Shown here piece by piece: positions 17,212-27,424 of a DNA stretch of 64,000 nucleotides. The notes below the pieces were generated by a model. The model searched no databases. It was not told the origin of the DNA and saw only the letters and a program-made list of their open reading frames with translations. Source of the stretch: Leptospira perolatii (GTDB lineage: Bacteria > Spirochaetota > Leptospiria > Leptospirales > Leptospiraceae); contig NZ_NPDZ01000002.1 of NCBI RefSeq assembly GCF_002811875.1, forward strand, positions 248,001 through 312,000, written 5' to 3'. Position numbers and translations under genes: made by a program. Position 1 is the stretch's first letter, and each line of letters opens with the position of its first letter.

Positions 17212-19674
17212 CTAAGATTTAGTTCGAGCCGAAAGTAAAGAGTCCACTCGTTCTAAATTTCCTTGTTTTCTATGTAACCTGACAAGGTGTTCTATGTTTG
17301 TGCTATGTTGCGGATCACGCATTAACAAGCATTCGCCGAAGTTAATTGCCTTTTCATAATCTCCAAGTCTGGATAGCGCATACGATACCCAGAGATATAC
17401 AGGGCTATCATCCGGATAATGTTCAAGATAGCGCTGGCCGGCAGCTGCGACCCAGACAAAATCCTTTGTCTGTAGTCCTTTTTTTAATGCGCGTCTTTCT
17501 CTCCGACGATTTCCGATCAATTCACTTTCGATATTCTTGGGAGTGTCTTCTATCAGTGTACTTACGTTTGGAAGTTCTTCTTTGTATGCGATTCGAATCA
17601 AGCTTAGATCATCGATTACTTGGCCCCTTTCTCGAATCAGTTTTTCTATCTCGAGCAATTCTCCTTGAGCGACAGAAACGTCTTTTAAAATAGCTTTCTC
17701 GTCTTCGTTGATAATGGAATTTCCTTCGCTCGTATGTCCGAGTTGAACATCGTCTCTTCCGTCAGATCCAATGATGATTACATCGTTCGGATGCATTTGA
17801 ATGATCTGTACAACAAAAATTTCCTCCGGATCTTCTACTCCGACCTTTCTAAGCATTCCGGCTTCTGCGATAAATTCGGATAATCCGTCTCTAAATAATA
17901 CTATTCTTGGATGTTCCGCATTAACAAAGTACATAAGACCTGATTCTTCATCCACTAACCCTAAGACCATGGAAATCAACATCCGTCCGTCAAAAGCGAC
18001 AAATACGTGTTTCAACTCTTGATAACATTGGTGAAGCCATTGCTCAGGAAAGCGATTCTGCATTTCTGAAGAATTTTGAGTTCTAGTTACTATTGTTTTA
18101 AATACGGTTCCCATAATCAGGGCGCCACCAGCACCTTGCATGGATTTGCCCATTGCGTCACCATTAAAGAAAACTAAAACTGGCCTTCCTCTCAGCTGTA
18201 AAGAGTAAGCTGCGCATAAATCTCCGCCTAATTCTCCTTGCCAGTTTCTAAACTGAAATCTCTTCTTTTGTCTGCATAAAATTTCTACGTTTACAATTTC
18301 GCTCTTCGCGTAATTTCCTGCGAGTGGCTGCATCAGTTGAGAGGTAAGAAAGTAATCTCCGTCCTGCTGATGCTTTAGGTCACGAATTTCGCTTAAACTA
18401 CGTTGTAAGTCTGCAGTTCTTTTGCGGACCTTTTCTTCTAGATCGGTATTCAACTCTTCGACTTCGTTATGAACGCGAACGAATCGGTTAGCCAAAATCA
18501 ACGCTATCCCCACGATAAACGCTAAGAAAGTATAGGGCATGATGAAGATGGAACGAATCCACCTTTGTTCCACAGCAAGATCGTGAAGGCCTCCAGCCAA
18601 AATCAAAGCTACGCCGACCAACAATAATCTTGCGTCGGTGTTTCCTTTCAGAGATTCTCGGATCGTCAAAAACAGAATATAAGGGAGTACTAATATCATT
18701 GAGATCTCGACCGATTCTAAAAAGATCGATCGGAGTTCATGATTGACGAAAATATCCGCGGCTGCGATCGCAAAGTATGCGGAAGAAAATATCACCGCAA
18801 ACTTAGAATGGTGGCGTAGAAATAATCGATCAATGAAAAGAAGTAAATTCCCAATGAAAACCATAAGGGAAACCTGATCCACGATCGATTGTAATTCTTT
18901 ATGTTTTTCGAATATTACTTCGGCTGAAGCGTTATTTGTTAGATGGAAAAATGAGAAGAATAGGGAGAATAATCCGAAGTAGAGATTGAATATATCGGCA
19001 GGACGTCTGATCGCGAGCAGAAGATGATACAATCCTACGCTCACATATACCGAGGCGAGCAAGAATGCTACGCTAAGTTCAATAGAAAACGTACGCAATA
19101 AAGACTGGGCCTGTCCTATGTTTACTTCGGGGCCTCTCCAGAAGAATGGCTTTCCTGGAACCGAGCAAATTCTTGCATAAATATAGTTATTTTTCTCTTT
19201 GAGAAACGACTTAAAAGGTAGAATTGCAACGACTCTTCCGTCCTGACCGGAAGTATAGGGCTGGATGGATCCCGATTCTCCGATCAAACCAGATTCTTGG
19301 TTGAGATAAAATTTTGCGTAATCGGAAGTGTGTCCACTATCTAAGGCGACTGGAATTTCCTTTCTCATCCAGCTTTGGATCTGATCCGGTAAAAGTCGGC
19401 GGACGGTTAGACACGAATTTTGATTTTTGAAATTTGGATCAGAACTTAAATCGAATGGAACAAGGAGTGTTTTCTGAGAACTTTCGTTTTCGTGCAAGTT
19501 TTCATTTTTTGAGGGAAGGGGCATGATCTCCCATTCTCCGCGTAGAGAAAAAATTTGGTTCGGATCATTTGGGACTTCCTTGAAACAAGCACCGAAGCTA
19601 ATTGCAGCGTAGGCTATAAATAAAAAGGGAAGGAATCGTCTTTGTAAAATCAGATCTTTGAACAGAAGACACAT
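17212..19674 (-). CDS. 7TM-DISM SpoIIE-type PP2C phosphatase with C-terminal TPR
   Basis: The 820-residue protein begins with a signal/lipobox-like ISFGACF, an extracytoplasmic domain (to ~residue 180) and seven helices (~185-400), as in 7TMR-DISM receptors. A coiled coil (EELNTDLEEKVRKRTADLQR) leads to a SpoIIE/PP2C phosphatase (~440-680) with GGDLCAAY, VFFNGDAMGKSMQGAGGALI and IIGSDGRDDV, which carry metal-binding Asp residues. The end (~720-815) reads as TPR helices (YLWVSYALSRLGDYEKAINFG). It likely dephosphorylates an anti-sigma-factor antagonist in response to an external signal. No such partner genes are nearby. Confidence 0.87.
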   Translation of the reverse strand: MCLLFKDLILQRRFLPFLFIAYAAISFGACFKEVPNDPNQIFSLRGEWEIMPLPSKNENLHENESSQKTLLVPFDLSSDPNFKNQNSCLTVRRLLPDQIQSWMRKEIPVALDSGHTSDYAKFYLNQESGLIGESGSIQPYTSGQDGRVVAILPFKSFLKEKNNYIYARICSVPGKPFFWRGPEVNIGQAQSLLRTFSIELSVAFLLASVYVSVGLYHLLLAIRRPADIFNLYFGLFSLFFSFFHLTNNASAEVIFEKHKELQSIVDQVSLMVFIGNLLLFIDRLFLRHHSKFAVIFSSAYFAIAAADIFVNHELRSIFLESVEISMILVLPYILFLTIRESLKGNTDARLLLVGVALILAGGLHDLAVEQRWIRSIFIMPYTFLAFIVGIALILANRFVRVHNEVEELNTDLEEKVRKRTADLQRSLSEIRDLKHQQDGDYFLTSQLMQPLAGNYAKSEIVNVEILCRQKKRFQFRNWQGELGGDLCAAYSLQLRGRPVLVFFNGDAMGKSMQGAGGALIMGTVFKTIVTRTQNSSEMQNRFPEQWLHQCYQELKHVFVAFDGRMLISMVLGLVDEESGLMYFVNAEHPRIVLFRDGLSEFIAEAGMLRKVGVEDPEEIFVVQIIQMHPNDVIIIGSDGRDDVQLGHTSEGNSIINEDEKAILKDVSVAQGELLEIEKLIRERGQVIDDLSLIRIAYKEELPNVSTLIEDTPKNIESELIGNRRRERRALKKGLQTKDFVWVAAAGQRYLEHYPDDSPVYLWVSYALSRLGDYEKAINFGECLLMRDPQHSTNIEHLVRLHRKQGNLERVDSLLSARTKS

Positions 19675-19875
19675 CCGAAATTCTCTCTAAGCGTGCCGGA
19701 GCAAAAACCGATCGTAATTCTGGAAATGGCTCAGCTTGTACTAGGACGTGAATTGTGGATTAATTTCCACTCGCTTGGGAAATAAATTTTCTACGAATTG
19801 AGAAGCAGAATGCAAATCAATTTTTCTTATTTTAATCACTTACATTTGAGTGAGTGTTCGATTGAGATTTATACG

Positions 19876-20826
19876 TCAAGACGCCAAAGCTTTTTGTCTT
19901 TGCTTCTTCGGCTTAGATGTAGCCGGCTTTTTCTTCTTAAATATTTTTCTCAGGAATAGCCCAGCTTCCAATCCTATCTGTTTACCCAAATATACAGTCT
20001 TTTCCAGTGAACTCTGTTTGGTGGTTACTAGTCCGACAGGCAAATCAGTGAAAGGTGCGATCGTGCGGATCTGGATTCCTTTCGGAGGACTTTGCGCAAG
20101 AGTCCTGGCCATATTGAAATAATAATGATGCATATGCTTCATCAATTTGGATAGTTTGCGATCTCTAGGAAAGGAGAAAAATCTACTAATGGAATGCAAA
20201 GGCGCAGAGACTCTTTCGACCGGAGAGTTCATGACTACAGTAATGTCCTTATAGCCTGCATCGATCAGATCGTTTACAGGTAGGGGATTCAGAATTGCAG
20301 CGTCTGAGTAGATTTTATCGTCGATCTTATATTTTCCTTTCGTTGCGATAGGCAAGGCGGTTGCTGCTTTCAATAAATCGAATATATTATGCTGAGTTGC
20401 TTTTACATATTCAGGAATTCTGTTATGCAAATTACTTACAGCGATCCATAAGTCAGGAAGACCATGTTTTCCGAAATTCTCGGCCTGGATCGGATACTTT
20501 TCGCGAAAAAGATAATCCACGAGGTAACTTTGGTCCAAGAAAGTTTTACCTCGGAGAGGATTGAAGACGGAGATCAATTTGCTTCCCGCCAATTCGGAAC
20601 GCCAGATAGAAAGGGTGTGGTCCCCTAGGTCGGGTTCCGGTTTAGGAGTGCTTGCATAGTAGGCCGCGCAACACGCGCCCGAGGAAACTGCGACGATCAA
20701 ATCAAAGTTTTGTGCAGGCAAAACACAGTTCAGGGAGTGGAGCACTCCTCCTGCGAAGGCTCCCTTCATTCCTCCTCCTTCGACAAGGAGAACTCTTGCA
20801 CCTTTTTTGGCTTTTGGCAACTTCAT
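19876..20826 (-). CDS. patatin-like phospholipase
   Basis: Features are the Gly-rich oxyanion motif EGGGMKGAFAGGVL (~residues 16-29), the nucleophile elbow VAVSSGACC (~44-52, GxSxG-like with Ser in SSG) and the second dyad residue in YSDAAILNPLP (~172). The dyad motif is DAA rather than the common DG[GA]. Patatins hydrolyse acyl chains from phospholipids with a Ser-Asp dyad. The C-terminus is Lys-rich. The start codon overlaps the stop of the upstream acyltransferase gene (ATGA), so the two are translationally coupled and probably remodel the same lipids. Confidence 0.87.
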   Translation of the reverse strand: MKLPKAKKGARVLLVEGGGMKGAFAGGVLHSLNCVLPAQNFDLIVAVSSGACCAAYYASTPKPEPDLGDHTLSIWRSELAGSKLISVFNPLRGKTFLDQSYLVDYLFREKYPIQAENFGKHGLPDLWIAVSNLHNRIPEYVKATQHNIFDLLKAATALPIATKGKYKIDDKIYSDAAILNPLPVNDLIDAGYKDITVVMNSPVERVSAPLHSISRFFSFPRDRKLSKLMKHMHHYYFNMARTLAQSPPKGIQIRTIAPFTDLPVGLVTTKQSSLEKTVYLGKQIGLEAGLFLRKIFKKKKPATSKPKKQRQKALAS

Positions 20827-21587
20827 GATGCGATTCCTTCCATCTCTTTAAGAGTTGCATTCGTTTCCCTTTCGAAAGGATATACCAAACCGCTCAATCG
20901 GGCAAGCTCGTGCATGCATTCGTGTAAAAATTCTTCTGGGTCTTGACCTGGATGGAGTTCCCTCGTTTCACCGACTCTGAGTGTGATTTTAGTCCTGCGG
21001 AAACGACCTCTTGGTTCGTATTCGAATCCCAAAAGTGATACTGGTAAAGGCTTCTTAGGTTTGCCGACGATAAAACGGAATGCACCCGATTTCCCTTCTC
21101 CCATTTCATATGGAACAGTGGTTTGTTCCGGAAAAATCACCATTAGATTTCCGCGATATAGTACTTCGCGTGCAAATAATAAATGTTTTTTGCTTTTACT
21201 AGGTTCATCCCTGTTAAGGGGAATTCCTCCGCATTTTAGAAAAAAATCTAAGTAACGAGGTCTAGCGAGAGAATCCTTCATGACCCCCCAACAATTCCAT
21301 CGTCTGCGAAATAAAGCGTGGCTCAAACCGATAGGAATATCGTCGTTTCTCGCGTGCTTTGCTAAGAGTAAAACTTCTCCGTCTTTTGGAATGTTTTCCA
21401 ATCCGTGAACTTCTACTTTATAAAATAGTGCGCTGTAAATTCTGCCAAACGCATCTATTGTCCGGCGAACTCTATTAGAGGAGCCAGGATGTAGCATTGG
21501 GTGTCCATCCGCTTTGCTACGCTTATAGACTGGTTTAGGATTATTACGATTCTGTGACTGGTCTTTTTCGGCTTGCTTCGTTTCCAT
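20823..21587 (-). CDS. PlsC-type lysophospholipid acyltransferase
   Basis: The 254-residue protein has the acyltransferase motifs of the PlsC family: HARNDD (HX4D, with catalytic His and Asp) near residue 77, GGIPLNRD near 118 and FPEQTT near 152. It would transfer an acyl chain to a lysophospholipid or glycerol phosphate at the inner membrane. There is no long transmembrane segment. The gene overlaps the patatin gene by 4 bp, so deacylation and reacylation are encoded together. Confidence 0.86.
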   Translation of the reverse strand: METKQAEKDQSQNRNNPKPVYKRSKADGHPMLHPGSSNRVRRTIDAFGRIYSALFYKVEVHGLENIPKDGEVLLLAKHARNDDIPIGLSHALFRRRWNCWGVMKDSLARPRYLDFFLKCGGIPLNRDEPSKSKKHLLFAREVLYRGNLMVIFPEQTTVPYEMGEGKSGAFRFIVGKPKKPLPVSLLGFEYEPRGRFRRTKITLRVGETRELHPGQDPEEFLHECMHELARLSGLVYPFERETNATLKEMEGIAS

Positions 21588-21675
21588 TCTACATAGTTAA
21601 GAGTTTTGCAGAATGGATTTGTTGCAAAAATTTGCGGGACGAGAATGGGATTCTAAAGGTTTTTTCTGGATTCAC

Positions 21676-22731
21676 TTAATGACTTTTTTCAATAAGAGAC
21701 TTCCACCAACCTAAGCTTTTTTCTACTCCTTCTTTTACGGAAACTTTCGGACGAAACCCCAGTTTGCTTTTTGCTTTTTCGATATCAGCATCCTGACTTC
21801 TTCCGGTTACATATACTGCCATACGTGTGACCAGAGGCCTATGGGAATAAGATCCGAACAGCGCATAGGTTTTTTCGAAAAGCCAACCTACAAAAAGTGC
21901 GATTCGAAACGGAATGGAGACAGATGCTCTCTTGACACCTAACTGGTCTGCGATCAGATCGCAATATTCTCTCCAAGTAGTATCTCCACCTGTTCCACCT
22001 TTGTCCCCGCAAACATTAAACGCTTCTCCTTCCATCCCAGGGACGGATCCGGCTAGTAAAAGTGCGTCGACAGTATCGTCGATATAGACAAGTCCTGCCT
22101 TTGCCTTTCCGCCGCTGATGAACAGCATCGATCCTTCGACTAACAATGTCGCGATTTCGGCTACCACGTCTTTGGATCCAGGACCGTAAACAGTTGCAGG
22201 TCGGAGAATGACTGCAGGAAGTCCTCTGTCCTTGCAAGCCTCTTGGACCAAAATATCTGATCTAGTTTTAGTAGCTGCATAGCCGAAGGGTAATCGGGCG
22301 CCTTTTAAAGGAGAATTTTCATTTGGTCTAGTTCCGGGATGTCCGTATACGTCTGCAGTAGATACATGAACAAATCTCTTTAGACTTGGTTTTGAGGACT
22401 GCAAATTCGCTAAACTAACACTGATTAGTTGCTCAGTAAGTATAAAATTCCCAACCTCGAAATCGCGGGCCTTAGCCCAGTCTGTCATGGTTCCCGCGAC
22501 GTGATATACGGTGTCTATTTCATCCATCAGGGAGTTCGGTATAGGTTGATTCGGAAAGTCAAGTCTGACCACTTGCACATTCGGATTTGATTCTATCTCT
22601 GGAGACAATCTACTCGTAGCTCTGACCAGCAGTTTGATTTTCGGTTTTGGCTGAGAGTTCAAAAGACGGTTTAGTAGAGCGGAGCCGATAAAGCCAGTGG
22701 AACCAGTAAGTAGAATGTTTGAATTTGCCAT
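21676..22731 (-). CDS. NAD-dependent epimerase/dehydratase (3-beta-HSD-like extended SDR)
   Basis: An extended short-chain dehydrogenase: ILLTGSTGFIGSALLNRLL at residues 5-23 gives the TGxxGxxG NAD site, VSTADVYG holds the catalytic Ser/Thr region and YAATKTRSD gives YxxxK (Tyr ~152). At 351 residues it has the usual length. Likely substrates are sterol-like, sugar or acyl compounds; the sequence does not decide. It is co-oriented with the acyltransferase/patatin pair, 88 bp upstream. Confidence 0.82.
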   Translation of the reverse strand: MANSNILLTGSTGFIGSALLNRLLNSQPKPKIKLLVRATSRLSPEIESNPNVQVVRLDFPNQPIPNSLMDEIDTVYHVAGTMTDWAKARDFEVGNFILTEQLISVSLANLQSSKPSLKRFVHVSTADVYGHPGTRPNENSPLKGARLPFGYAATKTRSDILVQEACKDRGLPAVILRPATVYGPGSKDVVAEIATLLVEGSMLFISGGKAKAGLVYIDDTVDALLLAGSVPGMEGEAFNVCGDKGGTGGDTTWREYCDLIADQLGVKRASVSIPFRIALFVGWLFEKTYALFGSYSHRPLVTRMAVYVTGRSQDADIEKAKSKLGFRPKVSVKEGVEKSLGWWKSLIEKSH

Positions 22732-22921
22732 AGAAATATGCTTTGAAGTTGATTCTCTAAGCTCTTAATAATGAATACTTAAGTCAATTCTGATTCGAAC
22801 CAAGAAAATAAAATCTATCTTTTCCGGTGAATTGATTCAGACCTGAGGCTAAATGCAAAGGGTTAGTTCTATTTAGGCAAGTTCGCTTAATCTTCGAAAT
22901 GTTATAAGACATTACATGAGC

Positions 22922-22949
22922 AAGGATGCTATTTGAAAATAGCATCCTT
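22922..22949. terminator. terminator hairpin after the PEBP gene
   Basis: A perfect 13-bp inverted repeat (AAGGATGCTATTT at 22922-22934 and its complement at 22937-22949) lies about 30 bp past the end of the PEBP gene on the minus strand. A short T run (CCTTTT) flanks it on the plus side. Confidence 0.7.
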
Positions 22950-22979
22950 TTAAAGTATTGTGATATTCTAATAAATGGA

Positions 22980-23534
22980 TTATCTGCCGTATTTTGCGGT
23001 CAGAGTTCCTTCGGCTAGTTTTAGGGAGTTTACGTAGTATCCTACCTGCGCTGGAGGAGAATCCTGGTCCAGAGGAACCTTATCCTTCAGAGCAAAAACT
23101 TTAAAGATGTAGTGATGTGGTTTGTCTCCAGTGGGGGGACAAGGGCCTCCGTATCCTGGTTTGCCGAAATCCGTTCTCCCCTGAACAGTACCAGCAGGAA
23201 GTTGGTTCGGATCGGTGCCGGCTTTCAAGGCCAAACCTTTGGTATCCGCGGGCAGATTGAATACGGTCCAGTGCCACCATCCACTGCCAGTCGGAGCGTC
23301 GGGATCATACATTGTAACCGCAAAGAATTTTGTATCCTTCGGTGCACCAGTCCATTGCAAATCCGGTGAAATATTATCACCAGTGCATCCGAAACCGTTA
23401 AATACTTGTGAGTTGGAAATTTTTGATCCTTCTTTAATCGTGGTACTGCTGAGTTTCAGGTCGCCAGCATAAATCGAACCGGTAAGCACCAGACTGAAGA
23501 GAAAAAGGCCGAAGGCTTTCAGATTAGATCGCAT
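22980..23534 (-). CDS. secreted YbhB/YbcL-family (PEBP) Raf-kinase-inhibitor-like protein
   Basis: The start at ATG 23534 is chosen because AGGAGGG lies 7 nt upstream; a longer frame to 23579 has no ribosome site. The 184-residue product has a signal peptide ending near SIYAGD. The PEBP core shows FTGDNISPDLQWTGAP-like sequence (GCTGDNISPDLQWTGAP), VTMYDPDAPTGSGWWHW and KPHHYIFKVFAL, the ligand-pocket motifs of the family. The role of bacterial periplasmic PEBPs is unclear. It stands alone, with its own terminator. Confidence 0.9.
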   Translation of the reverse strand: MRSNLKAFGLFLFSLVLTGSIYAGDLKLSSTTIKEGSKISNSQVFNGFGCTGDNISPDLQWTGAPKDTKFFAVTMYDPDAPTGSGWWHWTVFNLPADTKGLALKAGTDPNQLPAGTVQGRTDFGKPGYGGPCPPTGDKPHHYIFKVFALKDKVPLDQDSPPAQVGYYVNSLKLAEGTLTAKYGR

Positions 23535-23607
23535 CGGAAATCCCTCCTGATTTTTTGATGAGATATGGTGTACTCGCAAAAACCAAGAAGATCAATCGAT
23601 ATCCTCA

Positions 23608-23625
23608 GAATTGATAAAACAATTC
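23608..23625. promoter_or_regulatory. inverted repeat between PEBP and MBL genes
   Basis: GAATTG-N6-CAATTC lies in the divergent intergenic region, about 85 bp before the MBL gene. It could be an operator; no regulator is assigned. Confidence 0.3.
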
Positions 23626-23708
23626 AATTTCCGGTTTTGTAAAATAAGGAAAATCGTATAAAAATTCAAATTCCACTAAATTATCCCTAACGTAGATTGG
23701 CAGAATAG

Positions 23709-25094
23709 ATGAAGATAGAAAATGAAATGGCAATATTACAATTCTTAGGCGCTGCCGGTACCGTGACTGGATCCAAATATTTGTTAAGAAGTCATGGAAG
23801 AAGTATATTAATAGACTGCGGTTTATTTCAGGGAGAGAAGCAGGTCAGATCTCTTAACTGGGACGAGCTTCCTTTTGCCGCGAGCGAAATCGACACCGTT
23901 CTATTGACTCACGCGCATTTGGATCACACCGGCTATCTTCCCCGGATCGTAAAAGAAGGATTCAAAGGTAAGATTTTTGGCTCTGCTCCTACCTTAGATA
24001 TCGCTCGAATTATTCTTCAGGATTCAGCGAAGTTACAAGAGGAAGATGCGGATCATGCGAATGAGCATGGGTATTCCAAGCATAAGCCGGCTCTGCCTTT
24101 GTACGATTCTCAGGATGTCGAGAAAACGATTCCGCTATTCCAAAAAGTGGATCCGAACGAATGGATCGATTTGTCTTCCGAAATTCAGTGTAGGTTTAGA
24201 TACAACGGACATATCCTTGGTGCTTGCTTCGTAGAAGTGAAAGTCGGAAAGAAAGTCTTTGTGTTTTCAGGGGATATAGGCAGAGAATCTGATCCATTGC
24301 TCGATCCTCCAGACAAACCAACATTAGGCGATGTCGTACTAATCGAATCTACCTATGGAGATAGAATTCACGAGGAAGATCCGGTCCAGCGATTGATCGA
24401 ATACGTCCAAAAATACGCGAACTCGAAAGGTTCGATTATCATCCCGAGCTTTGCGGTGGAAAGAACCCAATTACTGATGTATCTTTTTTGGAAACTCAGA
24501 AGGGAGAAAAAGATTCCTAAAATTCCGATCTATCTGGACTCGCCCATGGGGGAAAGCGTCTACGAAGTGTTTGAAAACTACGGTTCAAATTGGCATAAAT
24601 TATCCAGGTCGGAATGTATCGATATCGGAAAAACCATTGAAAAGGTGCAGAATCCCAAGGAGACGAGAAGACTCGCGCAGGAAGAAGGACCTCGTATCAT
24701 CATAGCTGGAAGCGGTATGGCGACAGGTGGCAGGGTGCTTTCTTATTTGGAACATTCATTAGGAGATCCTAATTCACTGGTCTTGCTTGTAGGTTATCAA
24801 GCAAAGGGAACTAGAGGAAGGGACTTGCAAGAGGGCAGCCGCGAGATTAAAATTAGGGGAAAATTTTACACGGTGAAATGCGAAGTTGCGCTAATTGACG
24901 GATTATCAGCCCACGCGGATCAAAAGGAATTGTTGGATTGGCTTTCCAAATTACAAAAACCTCCGAAGCATCTTTGTATTGTTCATGGAGAAAACGGGAG
25001 TGCTAGGGCACTTTCGGAAAAAATAAAGGAAAGATACGGCTGGGATTCGATGATCCCGCAAAGAAATGATAGAATCGAAATAGATGTTTCTTGA
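23709..25094 (+). CDS. metallo-beta-lactamase/beta-CASP ribonuclease-like protein
   Basis: The 461-residue protein belongs to the CPSF-73/YSH1-like MBL-fold nucleases. The start FLGAAGTVTGSKYLL is characteristic. HAHLDHTGYLPR is the zinc-binding HxHxDH, FSGDIG gives the metal Asp, and the beta-CASP part has GMATGGRVL and IDGLSAHADQKELL followed by CIVHGE. It would cleave RNA, possibly in decay or maturation. ATG 23709 or the in-frame ATG 23727 could be the start; neither has a strong Shine-Dalgarno. It is probably transcribed separately from the downstream kinase. Confidence 0.88.
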   Translation: MKIENEMAILQFLGAAGTVTGSKYLLRSHGRSILIDCGLFQGEKQVRSLNWDELPFAASEIDTVLLTHAHLDHTGYLPRIVKEGFKGKIFGSAPTLDIARIILQDSAKLQEEDADHANEHGYSKHKPALPLYDSQDVEKTIPLFQKVDPNEWIDLSSEIQCRFRYNGHILGACFVEVKVGKKVFVFSGDIGRESDPLLDPPDKPTLGDVVLIESTYGDRIHEEDPVQRLIEYVQKYANSKGSIIIPSFAVERTQLLMYLFWKLRREKKIPKIPIYLDSPMGESVYEVFENYGSNWHKLSRSECIDIGKTIEKVQNPKETRRLAQEEGPRIIIAGSGMATGGRVLSYLEHSLGDPNSLVLLVGYQAKGTRGRDLQEGSREIKIRGKFYTVKCEVALIDGLSAHADQKELLDWLSKLQKPPKHLCIVHGENGSARALSEKIKERYGWDSMIPQRNDRIEIDVS

Positions 25095-25190
25095 TTTTCG
25101 GTACTATGACAAAGTTAATAGAATATTAATGAAGAGCAATTTGTCGCTTATATTCATTTCGTCGCAAAAGATTTGTGGTCGGGAGAGAGG

Positions 25191-26564
25191 ATGGACGATC
25201 TAGAATTAGGTGTAGAATCCGTACTGGAAAAAATTCCGATTCTTGTAATCGGAATAGACGAAAAGTTTCAGGTAGTCGCTTGGAACAACGAATGCGAAAG
25301 AATTACCGGATATTCCAAGGAAGATGCTGAAGGAGATTTAGAAGCAATCCTTTCATTATTGATTTCTAATCCTGATCAGCTAAAGAATATCGTAAAAATC
25401 CTGCAAAACTTTGAAGAGCATTTCGAGAATTGGGAAATCGAATTCAAAGCAAAAAGCGGTGAAAGAAAAATCGTGTCCTGGTCGAGGGTGCCGATTTCGT
25501 CTAATCCCAAGGATAAGCGAAGCTGGGTTGCAGGGATAGACGTTACTCATAGAGCCGAAGTAGAAAATAGTTTAAAAAGCTCGGTCAAAACTCTTTCCGA
25601 TTTCCAAACCGCGCTGAATGCGGTCTCCATCGTAGCAATTACTGATAAGAAAGGAATCATCATCTATTCCAACGATAACTTCTGTAAAATCAGCGGGTAT
25701 AGCAAGGAGGAGCTCCTTGGGCAAACACACAGAATTGTAAATTCTGGGTACCACACAAAGGAATTTTTTACAGAATTGTGGAAGACAATCTCTAAGGGAA
25801 AGATTTGGAAAGGTGAGATCAAGAATAAGACCAAGGAAGGAAGATATTATTGGGTGGACACTACGATTTCTCCGATCTTGGATACGAAAGGCAAACCGAT
25901 TCAGTATCTAGCAATCAGAAACGATATCACCGAGAGGAAGGAAGCCGAAGAGAAGGCTCGTCAGGCAGAAAACAATCTGAAAACACTTCAAGATCGTATG
26001 AGCCCTCATTTTCTGTTCAACACTTTAAGCATCATACATTCTTATTTGGAGACTAATTCAGCATTAGCGGACTCGGCGATCTTAATGCTCGCGGAAAATT
26101 ACAGATTCCTAATAGACAATGCAAATAAAGAATTGGTTCCGTTCGATATTGAATGGCAATTCATGGAAAACTACGTAAACTTGTTAAAGCTTAGATTTCA
26201 GGATTTCATGGATGTGGAAATCAAAAAAGAAGGGGATTTTGCCGGTTGTTTGGTCCCGCCGCTGATACTGCAACCCTTGGTGGAGAATTCTTATATCCAC
26301 GGAATCCGGGACAAAGAAGGAAAAGGAAAGATTTGGATCTACGCTAGAACCTTAGGCGGAAGAACAGAGATTAAAATACGAGACAATGGTTCTGGATTTA
26401 AGGACGGCAATAATAAGTCTAGAACCTTGGTGAATATTGCAGAAAGATTAAAATACTTTCTATCGGACGCCGAACTGAGGGCGGAGGATCATCCGGAAGG
26501 TGGTGCGATGGTAACAGTTCTATTCAGTAAGCCAAGAAACGTAAACGTATTAGTAAAAGATTAA
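25191..26564 (+). CDS. PAS-containing LytS-type sensor histidine kinase
   Basis: Start ATG 25191 follows GGGAGAGAGG; the frame extends to a TTG at 25173 but the ribosome site favours ATG. There are two PAS domains (~10-125 and ~135-255; the second has ISGYSKEELLGQTHRIVNSG, typical of aerotaxis-like PAS). Then comes the His_kinase domain with MSPHFLFNTLSII, the phospho-acceptor His of the LytS/YehU class, and a HATPase with QPLVENSYIHG and DNGSGF. No membrane helix is visible, so it is a cytoplasmic sensor. The downstream LytTR regulator is its partner. Confidence 0.9.
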   Translation: MDDLELGVESVLEKIPILVIGIDEKFQVVAWNNECERITGYSKEDAEGDLEAILSLLISNPDQLKNIVKILQNFEEHFENWEIEFKAKSGERKIVSWSRVPISSNPKDKRSWVAGIDVTHRAEVENSLKSSVKTLSDFQTALNAVSIVAITDKKGIIIYSNDNFCKISGYSKEELLGQTHRIVNSGYHTKEFFTELWKTISKGKIWKGEIKNKTKEGRYYWVDTTISPILDTKGKPIQYLAIRNDITERKEAEEKARQAENNLKTLQDRMSPHFLFNTLSIIHSYLETNSALADSAILMLAENYRFLIDNANKELVPFDIEWQFMENYVNLLKLRFQDFMDVEIKKEGDFAGCLVPPLILQPLVENSYIHGIRDKEGKGKIWIYARTLGGRTEIKIRDNGSGFKDGNNKSRTLVNIAERLKYFLSDAELRAEDHPEGGAMVTVLFSKPRNVNVLVKD

Positions 26565-26582
26565 TTATTCCAAGATCGAGTT

Positions 26583-27302
26583 ATGAAAGAAATAAAAATA
26601 CTAATTGTCGAGGACGAGGCTCCTACCAGAGAGCTCTTAATTTCCTACTGTTTGGCAAAGACTGAACTGAAATTAGCTGGAGTGGCAAAAGACGGAGTAG
26701 AGGCGTTAGAGGCTCTTCAAAGCCAAGAATTCGATTTGGTCTTCTTGGACATCAACCTGCCTAGAATGTCCGGATTGGAAGTTTTGGAGAAACTGGAAAA
26801 ACTTCCTTACATTATTTTCATTACCTCATTGAGAGATAAGGCGATCGAGGCGTTTGAAATGGGCGCCATCGATTATCTACTAAAACCTTTCGCCAAAGAT
26901 AGATTCAATAAATCGGTGGATCGTGCGATCGAATTCTTAAACAAAGAAGAGGCTAAAAGCTCGAATTCGTTTAACGATCATGGCCTGTTCATTTTGGAAA
27001 AAGAGAATTATTTTCTGGTACCGTTCGACGAGATCGTGTTCATTTCCTCTCGGGATAATTTTAGTGTGATCCACACTGATAACAGGGAGTATGTGACGTA
27101 TAAATCACTGAAAACTTTAGAGGCAAAACTTCCTGCAAATAGATTTATACGGATTTTTAAACAGTACATTATCCATATTAAATTCTTATCGCATATGCAG
27201 AGCGATAATATGGGAAACTACACTGTTTATATGAAGGATGAGGACGAAACTCAGCTTCCGGTGGGTAGGAAATACATCGCTAAAATAAAGGAACTCCTCT
27301 AA
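26583..27302 (+). CDS. LytTR-family response regulator
   Basis: A receiver domain (1-~115) with VEDEAPT, FLDINLPRMSG (phospho-Asp) and LLKPF is followed by a LytTR DNA-binding domain (~135-238) with IVFISSRDNFSVIHT, YKSLKTLEAKL and FIRIFKQYIIH. It lies 18 bp after the LytS-type kinase gene and forms a two-component pair with it. LytTR proteins bind DNA with beta-strands; no target site could be assigned here. Confidence 0.9.
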   Translation: MKEIKILIVEDEAPTRELLISYCLAKTELKLAGVAKDGVEALEALQSQEFDLVFLDINLPRMSGLEVLEKLEKLPYIIFITSLRDKAIEAFEMGAIDYLLKPFAKDRFNKSVDRAIEFLNKEEAKSSNSFNDHGLFILEKENYFLVPFDEIVFISSRDNFSVIHTDNREYVTYKSLKTLEAKLPANRFIRIFKQYIIHIKFLSHMQSDNMGNYTVYMKDEDETQLPVGRKYIAKIKELL

Positions 27303-27424
27303 ATTTGACCCTGCGGATTTGCATATAACTGGCTAATATCGCCGATCCCCCCGTCGCCCATTGACCGGCACCGAAAAATCAGGTATGAATCGAATATCTG
27401 CATTTTTCAGAGTGAGGGACAAAA